From NCBI GenBank assembly GCA_020634135.1, contig JACKCG010000003.1, positions 407,792 to 471,791 on the forward strand: a DNA stretch of 64,000 bases, read 5' to 3'. Of the stretch, positions 8,553 to 17,900 are shown in pieces. Source of the stretch: Anaerolineaceae bacterium (lineage in GTDB: Bacteria; Chloroflexota; Anaerolineae; Aggregatilineales; Phototrophicaceae). Each line of letters begins with the position of its first letter. Within the stretch, counting starts at the first letter, position 1. A program made the position numbers and the translations under genes. A model generated the notes under the pieces. That model made no database searches and was not told the origin of the DNA. It saw only the letters and a program-made list of their open reading frames with translations.

Positions 8553-8587
8553 CAGATTGACATATCAATGCTTCCAGGAGAAAACAA

Positions 8588-9775
8588 ATGATACGTGGTC
8601 GCAGAATCGCTTTGGCATTTGCAGCAATACTGCTCATCGTAGTTAAGGTCTATGCGGAAGAAAATCTACCCTTTTCCAGCGCATACGATGTCGCCTGGAG
8701 TCAGGATGGAACTCTATTAGCCGTCGGCACGTCTGAAGGACTGCTGTTTTACCATCCGGTAACGCATATGTCCGAATTGTTAAGAGACGTTCGAGGGGGA
8801 GCAAACCTGGTCTGGAGTGCTGATGGCAGTCAACTGCTTTCTGGATTAACCATTGTGAATCGAGAAACCAAACAAGTCGAGAGTCTGCATATAAGCGGCG
8901 GTAGAGTTTTTGGCTGGAGTGAGGATGGGGAATATCTCGTCGCAGTCATTCATGACTCTCAGGACATTGGTATCCTGGATGCACATACCCTTCAGCTGAT
9001 CGAAACGATTGTCATTGACCGGGGAGAAATCACTAGCGTCAGTTGGTCACCTGATGAAACACGTTTTGCGGTGACAATTCCCAATGGATCCGTTTTGATT
9101 GTGTCGAATTCAGCCAATCCCACCATCATCGAGTACCCTCAAGACCCAACTGCTATTCGGGTTTCCTGGAGTCCCCTTGGCGACATGTTAGCCATCGGAA
9201 CGGTTGCTCACAAAGTATGGATATGGGATGCCAAAAAACAAGAGATTATACATACTTTTGACGGACAGGGTGCCAATCGGTTTGACTGGTCGCCTGATGG
9301 CGGGTTGCTGGCGGCCAGCAATCTGGATGGCACGCTAACGGTTTGGGACATCGAAACAGGAACGGTTGTGGACAGCCTTCAAACATTTGGATATTTGAAC
9401 GATGCCGCGTTTAGCCCTTATGGAGGGATGTTAGCAGTAGCCACTGATATTACAAATGCGCTCTTATATAGACCAACTCCCACATCACAAGCCCATGATG
9501 TCAGAAATGCAGCCCGGTGGAATCAGACCCTTGGAACCGATGGGGCAGTTCAAATCATTGTCCCCGCACCCTCACTGGAACGGCTGCGCCGGCTAACGGA
9601 ACGCTGCGGGATGACGACTTCGGTTGAGGGGCAGGTGCTGGCTCAAGCTGAGACGAGCCACCTGCCAGCATTTATCCAACAAGTGGAGTCACTGAGTAAT
9701 GACCAGATCCCACCCGGATGCAAGGCGGACTTGATCGCGGTTGCCCAGGCGTTGCAGGCACAGGGGGAGGAATAG
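8588..9775 (+). CDS. Exported WD40-type beta-propeller protein, paralog 5 of 5
   Basis: 395 residues; AGGAG at 8576-8580 supports the ATG at 8588. It has a signal peptide (MIRGRRIALAFAAILLIVVKVYA). It carries the best-preserved WD40-like blades of the array (WSQDGT, WSADGS, WSEDGE, WSPDET, WSPDGG, FSPYGGML; VWDIETGTVV is a classical WD-type strand). The C-terminal module (SLERLRRLTERCGM to QIPPGCKADL, ending AQGEE) is nearly identical to that of paralog 1. Last gene of the array. Confidence 0.75.
   Translation: MIRGRRIALAFAAILLIVVKVYAEENLPFSSAYDVAWSQDGTLLAVGTSEGLLFYHPVTHMSELLRDVRGGANLVWSADGSQLLSGLTIVNRETKQVESLHISGGRVFGWSEDGEYLVAVIHDSQDIGILDAHTLQLIETIVIDRGEITSVSWSPDETRFAVTIPNGSVLIVSNSANPTIIEYPQDPTAIRVSWSPLGDMLAIGTVAHKVWIWDAKKQEIIHTFDGQGANRFDWSPDGGLLAASNLDGTLTVWDIETGTVVDSLQTFGYLNDAAFSPYGGMLAVATDITNALLYRPTPTSQAHDVRNAARWNQTLGTDGAVQIIVPAPSLERLRRLTERCGMTTSVEGQVLAQAETSHLPAFIQQVESLSNDQIPPGCKADLIAVAQALQAQGEE
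9560..9613 (+). repeat. 54-bp perfect repeat, copy 2
   Basis: Identical to 3917-3970 in paralog 1; both encode the start of the C-terminal module. The 3' coding tail (from GGCGGACTTGATCGCGG to the stop region) is also near-identical among paralogs 1, 4 and 5 and the orphan tail at 6679. Confidence 0.85.
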
Positions 9776-9866
9776 CTGTTTACTTGATATTTTCTGCTTT
9801 TCACTTCCAACTCCAAATGTGGTACAGTGGGCGCCATTCGCCAATTGTATTTTTCTGGAAAAAGTC

Positions 9867-11219
9867 ATGGGAACAATTAAACTTGTTACGGAACTCCCCG
9901 GCCCGAACAGCCAGGCGATGGTCGCCCGGCGCGAGGCGGCCAGCGCACGCGGCGCATCCAAGCTGACTCCGCTGGCGGTGGTCAGCGCACAAGGCGCGGC
10001 GGTCACGGATGCCGATGGCAACACGCTGTTGGATTTCGCCGGGGGCATTGGTGTGCTGGCCGTCGGTCACTGCCCGCCGAACGTGGTGGATGCGGTCAAG
10101 CACCAGGCCGAGCAGTTGATTCACATGTGCGCCATCGTCGGCACGTATGAGCCGTATGTGCGCGTGGTGGAACTGCTGAACGAAGTCACGCCGGGGAACT
10201 TCCCCAAAAAGTCGGTGCTGCTCAACAGCGGCGCAGAAGCCCTGGAAACCTCCGTGAAAATCGCCCGCAGCTACACCGGACGTCCGGCGGTGCTGGTTTT
10301 CGAGGGGGCTTATCATGGCCGCACCAACCTCACGCTGGCGATGACCAGCAAGTACGGCCTGTTTAAAAAGGGTTTCGGCCCGTTCGCGCCGGAAATCTAC
10401 CGCCTGCCCTTCCCCAATGTGTACCGCCGCCCGGCTGGCATGAGCGAAGAGGCCTATGTGGACGACGCCATCGCCCGGCTGGAAAACGCGCTCATCGCCC
10501 AGGTTGACCCGTCCGCCGTCGCCGCGATTGTGATCGAGCCGGTACAGGGGGAAGGCGGGTTTATCCCCGCGCCGCCACGCTTCTTGCAGCGCATCCGCGA
10601 AATCTGTACACAGTACGGTATTGTGATGGTGGCAGACGAGGTGCAGAGCGGTTTTGGACGCACCGGGCGCTTGTTCGCTGTTGAGCATTACGGTATTGAG
10701 CCGGATCTGATCGCTTCAGCCAAGTCACTGGCGGCAGGGATGCCCCTGGCCGCTGTCACCGGACGCGCCGAAATTATGGATGCGCCGCACCCCGGCGGGC
10801 TGGGGGGGACGTACAGCGGCAACCCGCTGGCGTGTGTCGCGGCGGTGGAAGCTATCCAGATGATCCGCGAGCCGGCCTTTTTGCAGCGGGCGACGGAAGT
10901 AGGCGGGCGCATCCGCCAGCACTTGCTCGATCTTCAGGCGGAAATCCCGTTAATCGGAGATGTGCGCGGCCTGGGGGCAATGATCCTGATGGAACTCGTC
11001 AAAGACCGCGAGAGCAAGACCCCTGCCGCTGACGAAACGCTCCAAGTCACCACCGAGTCGCTCAAACGCGGCCTGATTGCGATCCGCGCCGGGCTGTACA
11101 GCAACTGCATCCGCTTCCTGCCGCCGCTGAATATCACGGATGAGCAGATTGACGAAGGCATGGGCGTCATCGCCGAGGCGGTACGCGCCGTCGAAAGCCA
11201 GCGCCGCGCCGCACTGTAG
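9867..11219 (+). CDS. gabT: Class III PLP aminotransferase, GabT-like
   Basis: 450 residues from the ATG at 9867; a longer frame from 9741 starts inside the previous gene. Family features: SGAEALETSVKIAR and FEGAYHGRTNLTLAMTSK (cofactor phosphate and ring contacts), VIEPVQGEGGF, ADEVQSGFGRTG (Asp contacting the pyridine nitrogen) and SAKSLAAGMPL with the probable Schiff-base lysine, followed by TYSGNPLACVAA. This is the 4-aminobutyrate/5-aminovalerate/ornithine aminotransferase group. 4-Aminobutyrate to succinate semialdehyde is the likeliest reaction; closely related omega-aminotransferases cannot be excluded. It is a single gene followed by a hairpin. Confidence 0.85.
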   Translation: MGTIKLVTELPGPNSQAMVARREAASARGASKLTPLAVVSAQGAAVTDADGNTLLDFAGGIGVLAVGHCPPNVVDAVKHQAEQLIHMCAIVGTYEPYVRVVELLNEVTPGNFPKKSVLLNSGAEALETSVKIARSYTGRPAVLVFEGAYHGRTNLTLAMTSKYGLFKKGFGPFAPEIYRLPFPNVYRRPAGMSEEAYVDDAIARLENALIAQVDPSAVAAIVIEPVQGEGGFIPAPPRFLQRIREICTQYGIVMVADEVQSGFGRTGRLFAVEHYGIEPDLIASAKSLAAGMPLAAVTGRAEIMDAPHPGGLGGTYSGNPLACVAAVEAIQMIREPAFLQRATEVGGRIRQHLLDLQAEIPLIGDVRGLGAMILMELVKDRESKTPAADETLQVTTESLKRGLIAIRAGLYSNCIRFLPPLNITDEQIDEGMGVIAEAVRAVESQRRAAL

Positions 11220-11237
11220 GCCTGTATTGTCAGCATC

Positions 11238-11262
11238 GGGAGGGTTTCAGGCCCTCCCTGTT
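11238..11262 (+). terminator. Terminator-like hairpin after the aminotransferase gene
   Basis: A perfect 7-bp G+C stem (GGGAGGG 11238-11244, CCCTCCC 11252-11258) with a 7-base loop starts 19 bases after the stop. There is no long T-run, so termination strength is uncertain. Confidence 0.5.
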
Positions 11263-11534
11263 CCTGACCGTCCGGGCGATCACCAGGGATCGGTAGTGGG
11301 CGTTCTCGTGCCGGGCTGCTCATCACGATTGTCCGAGGGTTCTGGAAACAGACGCACCAGGACGAACGCACCATTCAGTTCGAACCGACCAAACCGAGAC
11401 CGAGTGGACGGGCGAGGCAGCGTATGACTGAGAGATAAAAGGACATGATTTTGAGTTCTGAGTGCTTTGCGGGACATGTTGCCCCTCGTTGCACGTTTGT
11501 TAAACAGACCCCATGATGGGTCGCGGGGCTATGT
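11263..11534. other. Gene-poor stretch bordering a transposon remnant
   Basis: No convincing gene, repeat or RNA is seen here. Short open frames exist on both strands but show no family features. The position next to the transposase fragment and the Rhs locus suggests rearranged, decayed DNA. Confidence 0.4.
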
Positions 11535-11690
11535 CTACGCCATCAGTCCGGCCAGCGCCTGGTCGCGCCATTGGGCAACCTGATTGGGATGAACCTCGTA
11601 TATCGCCGCAATCTGGCTGAGCATTTTGTCCTCGCGCAGCACTTCGCGCACGACCTGAGCTTTGAATTCCGGGCTGTAGCTTTTTCGCAT
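11535..11690 (-). pseudogene. IS3-family transposase OrfA fragment
   Basis: From MRKSYSPEFKAQVVREVL onward it reads as the N-terminal helix-turn-helix of an IS3-group OrfA (SQIAAIYEVHPNQVAQWR), but the frame stops after about 52 residues where intact proteins run to about 90-110. No OrfB and no terminal inverted repeats are seen nearby. It is the 5' part of a broken element at the edge of the AT-rich Rhs region. Confidence 0.75.
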
Positions 11691-11774
11691 CGCGTGTCCC
11701 AATCCACTGATTTTCACGCTATTTTACTGTCTTGTTTTTGGGGTACATCATATCTGCACAGTGGTGAGAATCAT

Positions 11775-12260
11775 TTAACCTTCATCTATTTCGTTCTGGT
11801 TAGCATTATTTCGAATGTGGGTTTGATTTATGGTTATAATGTAGTTTCGGATTATAAAGACAGCTAACATTGTTATGTACATAGAGACATAATAAATACA
11901 AAAAATCTCTAGAATAGATGCAAAACCTCCTGTTAAAATATGAGCCGTCATATCATTAAAGATATGGAAATGAATAGCACTAAGACTCGTAACAAATCCG
12001 GAAATAAAAATACATAGAATTATAATAGGTATTTTAATGGATTTAGAAAGACTATTCTTGGTCTGAAATGGAAACTTCCAATAAATGAAAAAGCCCTGCA
12101 TCAGGAAAAACACAAAAAACACTATACCTGCTCCTGTACCTAACAAGAGTCCTTGGCGACCCATAAAGCTAGGTACAAAAGCTATCATTATTAGAAATAT
12201 GATTACTAGAATTGATTTTAGAATATCTCTTTTTGACGTCTCAGGGAAAAAACCTGTCAT
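11775..12260 (-). CDS. Small AT-rich membrane protein, candidate Rhs immunity protein
   Basis: 161 residues from the ATG at 12260, which has GGAG 6 nt upstream on its strand (an upstream TTG at 12272 is possible). Four hydrophobic segments: ILVIIFLIMIAFVPSF, GAGIVFFVFFLMQGFFIYW, IPIIILCIFISGFVTS and IYYVSMYITMLAVFIIRNYI. It lies 78 bases downstream of the Rhs gene on the same strand and is markedly more AT-rich than its surroundings. In polymorphic toxin loci the gene directly after the toxin tip usually encodes its immunity protein. That assignment rests on position only; the sequence matches no family I recognise. Confidence 0.55.
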   Translation of the reverse strand: MTGFFPETSKRDILKSILVIIFLIMIAFVPSFMGRQGLLLGTGAGIVFFVFFLMQGFFIYWKFPFQTKNSLSKSIKIPIIILCIFISGFVTSLSAIHFHIFNDMTAHILTGGFASILEIFCIYYVSMYITMLAVFIIRNYIITINQTHIRNNANQNEIDEG

Positions 12261-12337
12261 TTTCAACTCCAAAAAGTTTCTGAGCTACATGAATTGTAGC
12301 TCAGAAATGAACGGTGAGATTTATTCTTATCTGAAGA

Positions 12338-14713
12338 TTACTTTTCTATCAAGTCGATAAGCCACTCAGAAACTCCAGATTCGGAAAGCGCATTAGGGAG
12401 GATATTGGTGCCGGTAATTGTAAATACCACTTGATTTCGTGGAAGATTAGCATATCCCAGAATATTCGCCGCTCGTGCCGCGTCTCCTGCTGGGTTTGGT
12501 ACCGGTGGGCGAGTTATGTAGCCCGGTCGCTGAACCACTAACTCTCCTGCACCTGTTGCGGAAAGAACAAACATATCAACCCCAGACTGTAGGCCAATAC
12601 CCCATAACAAATCACCCAACATATCTGGACCAAAAGCTGGTGCGACATCAATATCTCCAAACAATCTGGAGCGTACACTACGTTGAATTACTCCTTGTAC
12701 CATATTTACACCTCCTGCACCTAATCCGCGTGCTCCAATGGAAGGTATTCTAGTTAGAAAGTTCCTGCTACCGCTAATAGAAACACTATTTACAACACCA
12801 GCCATCACGCGGCCAAAAACTCCCCCTATTGCCATATCAGCACTGACTCTCGCCACCAATTCTTCTAAAGAAGCCGCGCCTGTGTATGAACCGATCAAAC
12901 CTTGCCCTATTACGTTTGTGGCTGCCCCCGATGCAGAGGCTACTCCTCCACCAATCTGTGCTGCAGTCAATGTTGTAGTACCTAAAGCTGCTCCACTTCC
13001 AAGCCAAAAAGCAACAGCTAACGCTCCACCAATGGCTCCACCTGCTCCAGCATAGAAAAGAACCTGATTTGCATCTATACACCCAACCTCTTCACCGTTT
13101 AATATATTTGGTAATACTTGTGATCCAACACCATATGTTATGCCACCTAAAATACCGCCCCCAATGATAGCTGCCAAAACACCTAAAAAGACCAGCTTAC
13201 CACTTGGGTCAACCCACATCACTACATTACCTTCAACCCAGCTGTACCCATTCAGGCTCATCGGGCGGCCAGCCATGCCCTCGAACGGGTCGAGTGCCGT
13301 GAACACGCCCAACCCCGGCGCATAGTACCGCGCCCGCAGGTAGAGCAGGCCATTCTCATCCAGCGGTTCGCCGGTGAAGCCATAAGCTGGTGACTGGTAA
13401 TTCTCAACCATTGTCACACCGAACGGATCACCATAGGGGGTGTAGCTCCGGCTTTCCAGCGTACTTACGGCGTCATCCGCAACCCCGCGCACGCTGCCCA
13501 GGGCGTCCGGTATGGCGTACTGCCACTCGGTTTCATTATACCAGGCATGGACACCTCGCAGCGCATGGAGGTAGTGGTTTGTGTCCGTCCCGTCGCTCTG
13601 GCGCAGCACGACCGCCAGCCCCGGTTGCAGGTCGAGCAGATACCTGGTGACAGTTGTACCTGCCGTTTGCTGGATGCGATTGCCCAGCCCATCGTACTGG
13701 TAGGCACTGCCTCCTGTACTCAGCAGGCGGTTGGCCTGATCCCAGGCGTAGGTTTCCAGCGTGTTTGGTACCGTGTCCTTCTTATAGAGCAAATTGCCAT
13801 TGGCATCGTATTCGTAGGTATAGTCAGGAATGACCTCACCAGCATCCAGCGTGTCACCCTCAGCAATCAACTGATTCGCCTCATTGTAGCCGAAGTAGCG
13901 ATTGCTGGCGGTAACGCCTGTGCCAGACACCAATTCTGCGAGCCGATTTCCCGCCAGGTCGTAGTCGAAGTCATAGACCCGATTCCCGCTATCGTAGTTC
14001 GCCTGTTGCAGCCGCGACAGGGCATCATAGGCATACACGATGGTGCGGTAGTCATAAGTCACACCCGGCACGAGCAGCTGCTTGAAGCGCACCACGTAGC
14101 CCGTCCCGCTGGCGGATCGACTCCGTTCCGCCCGGTTGCGGATTTCCAGTTGGTGCGGGCCTTCCCCGGTCAACTCAATGGGGATGTCACGCTGGCCGGG
14201 CGTGGCGGCATAGCCATCGAAGCTCTGCCACAGCGTGCGACCAAGGTAGATGTCATAGCGGCTGTGGTCGGGGCCAGTCCCCATTGTCAGCACGGCCTGA
14301 TCCCCGAAGAAGGTCAGCGTCAGCCGGGCGCTGAACTGCTCGCTTTTCTTGAACCCGGCCTCATCCGACCAGTTCGCTTTGAGAAGCAGGTCAGGATCGT
14401 CAGAGGCGATGACGGTATCCCCGGTTGAATTGGCATGAGGCAATATCTCCAGCGCGACCTCACGGTTGCCCAGTTCATTCACCTGGTAGGCGAAGTGGCC
14501 GAGGGTTCGTTCCGGCGAAGCATGATGCAGCAGCGTCAGTCGCCCGGCAGGGTCGTAGCTGTAACGCGAACGCAGGCCATTGGGGCGCTGCGTCGCCACG
14601 TGGCGTCCGGCCAGGTCATAGGCGAAGGCTGTCTCCTGGTCATCCCAGTCGGTCAGACCGATCAGCCGGCCACGCGAGTCATAGGTGTAGACGATGCTCA
14701 GGTCGCCGGGCAC
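12338..14713 (-). CDS. Rhs/YD-repeat polymorphic toxin protein, 5'-truncated
   Basis: 791 residues from a GTG at 14713. YD repeats occur throughout the first ~480 residues (YDSRGRLIGL, YDLAGRHVA, YDPAGRLTLL, YDLAGNRLAE, YDANGNLLYKKD). Next come the conserved Rhs core end (YAIPDALGSVRGVAD, YLRARYYAPGLGVFTALDPFEG, NGYSWVEGN) and a Gly/Ala-rich hydrophobic stretch. The tip ends in VSEWLIDLIEK and is coded by AT-richer DNA beginning near 13230. A full Rhs protein would have an N-terminal export/encapsulation part. Here an in-frame stop lies just upstream of 14754, so the gene is either a displaced toxin cassette or decayed. The toxin activity of the tip is not recognised. Confidence 0.8.
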   Translation of the reverse strand: MPGDLSIVYTYDSRGRLIGLTDWDDQETAFAYDLAGRHVATQRPNGLRSRYSYDPAGRLTLLHHASPERTLGHFAYQVNELGNREVALEILPHANSTGDTVIASDDPDLLLKANWSDEAGFKKSEQFSARLTLTFFGDQAVLTMGTGPDHSRYDIYLGRTLWQSFDGYAATPGQRDIPIELTGEGPHQLEIRNRAERSRSASGTGYVVRFKQLLVPGVTYDYRTIVYAYDALSRLQQANYDSGNRVYDFDYDLAGNRLAELVSGTGVTASNRYFGYNEANQLIAEGDTLDAGEVIPDYTYEYDANGNLLYKKDTVPNTLETYAWDQANRLLSTGGSAYQYDGLGNRIQQTAGTTVTRYLLDLQPGLAVVLRQSDGTDTNHYLHALRGVHAWYNETEWQYAIPDALGSVRGVADDAVSTLESRSYTPYGDPFGVTMVENYQSPAYGFTGEPLDENGLLYLRARYYAPGLGVFTALDPFEGMAGRPMSLNGYSWVEGNVVMWVDPSGKLVFLGVLAAIIGGGILGGITYGVGSQVLPNILNGEEVGCIDANQVLFYAGAGGAIGGALAVAFWLGSGAALGTTTLTAAQIGGGVASASGAATNVIGQGLIGSYTGAASLEELVARVSADMAIGGVFGRVMAGVVNSVSISGSRNFLTRIPSIGARGLGAGGVNMVQGVIQRSVRSRLFGDIDVAPAFGPDMLGDLLWGIGLQSGVDMFVLSATGAGELVVQRPGYITRPPVPNPAGDAARAANILGYANLPRNQVVFTITGTNILPNALSESGVSEWLIDLIEK
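13489..13533 (-). repeat. 45-bp Rhs core-end repeat, internal copy
   Basis: Encodes TEWQYAIPDALGSV inside the Rhs gene. It matches 14710-14754 at 43 of 45 positions by eye. Confidence 0.85.
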
Positions 14714-14754
14714 GCTGCCCAGGCCGTCCGGTATGGCGTACTGCGACTCGGTTT
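14710..14754 (-). repeat. 45-bp Rhs core-end repeat, junction copy
   Basis: Encodes TESQYAIPDGLGSV in frame with the Rhs gene and directly at its 5' boundary, preceded by an in-frame TAA. This motif belongs near the end of an Rhs core, so its presence at the start marks a recombination junction with another Rhs copy. Confidence 0.8.
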
Positions 14755-14920
14755 ATTTGCTTCCCGCTTTTTTTATCATTTCGTAATCTAATCGTAGCGA
14801 AAGCGCCGTGTGGAAAACAGCAAGTTGCGCTACACTTGAATTTGGATAGATATGATTTCAATTCACGTCGAGCGATTCATCTACCAGAATGGTCTGACTG
14901 AACAATAAAAGGGAGTGACC

Positions 14921-17900
14921 ATGCGCTTGTTTTCAATACGCACGCTTCTATTTGCCCTGTGCATCCTGTTGGTTTTTCCCCTGGCAGCCGGGGCGCAAAG
15001 CGGCGGGGAAATCGCCATTGGCGAGACGATCAATGGCGAATTGACGGTGAGCCAACCCTCATTGACATATCGTTACCAGGGTCATGCCGGGGATGTCCTG
15101 AGCATCACCCTGACCTCGGATGCGTTTGACGCCTATCTCACGCTCCAGGATGCGGACGGATTTAATATCGCCAGCGATGACGACAGCGGCGGCGGCTCGA
15201 ACGCGGCCCTGGCGGACATCACCCTGCCCAGGGACGGCGTGTATCTGATTATTGTGGATAGTTTTAACCGGGCTTCCAGCGGAGCTTTTTCCCTGACGCT
15301 GCAAGGCACACAGAATATCCCGCCGGAGCCGGTGACAGCCGGTGCGATTGAGCCAGGGCAAACCTTAGCCGGTGAACTCGCCGGGGATACACTGGCCGCC
15401 GCTTACACCTTTGCCGGGCGTGCCGGACAGCGGGTCACGATCACCCTGCTTTCGGAGGATTTTGACAGCTACCTGGTGCTGAAAGATGCCACTGGCACAG
15501 ACCTCGTGAGCGATGACGACAGCGCAGGCAACCTCAATGCCCGCATCGGCAATTTCGCGCTCCCGGCGGATGGCACCTATACGATTGTTGCCACCAGTTA
15601 TAACAATGCGACACCTGGGAACTTCACATTGACGCTGGAAGTCGCAGGGGCGGCGACCACCCCGATTCAGGCGACGCCCACTTTCACTCCAACCCCCGCT
15701 ACTGGCGTCATTGTGACCCCGGTGGTCAGCGGCGGCGAGACGCCTATTACGCCCGGCCAGGCGGTGACGGGACTGCTGGCCGCGAACAGCGCGGGCGCGA
15801 CATTCGTCTTTGACGGGCGTGCCGGGGAACAGGTAACAATCCTGCTCGAATCGGATGCGTTTGACGCTTACCTGACACTGCAAGATGCCGCCGGAAACGT
15901 CCTGACAACCGATGACGACAGCGCAGGCAACCTCAACGCCCGTATCCGCGACTTTGCGCTCCCGGCAGATGGCACCTATACCATCGTCGCCAGCAGTTTC
16001 AGCGGGGCGGCTTCCGGCCCCTTCACGATCACCCTTGAAACAGCGGGCAGTGGCGCGGTTATCGAGTTGACGCCCACCCCCCTTCCCCCGGTGGCGACAG
16101 TCGTCCCGGCTACAGGTGACACGCTCCAACCGAACGTGCCGCTGACAGGAACACTCAGCGCCGAACAACCCGCCATGAGCTACACCTTCACCGGGGCGGC
16201 GGGTCAAACCGTAACGATCACCCTTGAATCGGACACCTTCGACGCCTACCTGACGCTGCAAGACGCTGCCGGAAACGTCCTGGCAACCGACGATGACAGC
16301 GCCGGCAGCCTCAACGCCCGCATCAGCAACTTCGCGCTCCCGGCAGACGGCGTATACACGGTTATGGTGGACAGTTTCATCGGGGCGGCGGCGGGCGACT
16401 TCACCCTCACGCTGGAAACGGCGGGCGGCGGCGCAGTCGTGCCCACCCCCCTTCCCCCGGTGGTGACGGTTGTCCCGGCAACGGGCGACACGCTTCTACC
16501 CAACGTGCCGCTGACAGGGGTACTCAGCGCCGAAGAGGCCACGATGAGCTACACCTTCACCGGGGCGGCGGGTCAAACCGTAACGATCACCCTTGAATCA
16601 AACGCCTTTGACGCCTACCTGACGCTGCAAGACGCTGCCGGAAACATCCTGGCAACCGATGATGACAGCGCCGGAAGTCTCAACGCCCGCATCACCGACT
16701 TCGCGCTCCCGGCAGATGGCACCTATACCGCCGTCGTGAGCAGCTTCGCAGGTTCAGCGGTGGGTGACTTCACCCTCACGCTGGAAACGGCGGGCGGCAG
16801 CGCGCTTGTGCCGACTCCCGTTCCCCCGGTGGTGACGGTTGTCCCGGCGGCGGGTGACACGCTCCTGCCAAATGTGCCACTGGCGGGGACGCTGACCGCC
16901 GAACAACCCACCATGAGCTATACCTTCACCGGGGCGGCGGGGCAGCGCGTGACAATCACCCTTGAATCAACGGCTTTTGATGCCTTCCTGATCCTTCAGG
17001 ATTCCACCGGGACAGAATTAACCGGGGATGACGACAGCGCGGGCAATCTCAACGCCCGCATCACCGACTTCGCGCTCCCAGGGGATGGCGTGTATACCGT
17101 GATTGTCACGAGTTTCGGCGGTACGGCGCTGGGCGACTTCACGCTTACGCTGGAAACGGCGGGGAGCGGCGCGGTTGTGCCGACTCCCGTTCCCCCGGTG
17201 GCGACAACCGGGAATGAAATCGCAGCCGGACAGATTGTATCCGGCGAACTGACCAATTCGCAGTTGAGCGTCACGTACCGGCTGGTGGGCGAGGCGGGCA
17301 GCGCCGTCTCGATCATGCTGAACTCGGAGGCCTTCGATGCCTTTCTCACCGTGCAGGACGCTGCCGGAAACGAGGTGGCGAGTGACGATGACGGCGGCGG
17401 TAACCTGAATTCCCGTATCGCGGTTTTCCGCCTGGAAGCGGGCCAGACCTATTCAATTATCGCCTCCAGCCTGGGTGGCACAGCCATCGGAGCATACACG
17501 CTCCAGGTGGATAGCGTGACCTTCTCCAGCGGCGGCCCGATTGCGGTAGGCGAATCCCTGACAGGCTATGCTGATGGCGGCTATCCTTCGTATACATTTT
17601 CGGCAGACGCTGGGGAAATGGTCGTCATTACGCTGCGTTCGGAGGATTTCGACTCGTTCGTGCGCCTGTATGACAACCAGGGCGGCGAACTGGCAAGCGA
17701 CGACGACAGCGGCGGTAACCTCGATTCGCAGATCAGCTTCTTCACCATTCCAGCCAGCGGCGAATATACCATTCAGGTCGAAGCCTATGGCGGCGAGGCG
17801 GCTATCGGCGCGTATACCTTGAGCGTCGCCACTGTGACCACCCGCCCGGTGGAATATACCCAGGAAATCCAGGCGGAACTAGACACGACGAACTCGGTGT

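Noticed and set aside
9801..10688. Long minus-strand frame opposite the aminotransferase
   Set aside because: Histidine/arginine/glutamine-rich shadow typical of GC-rich antisense frames, with no motif.
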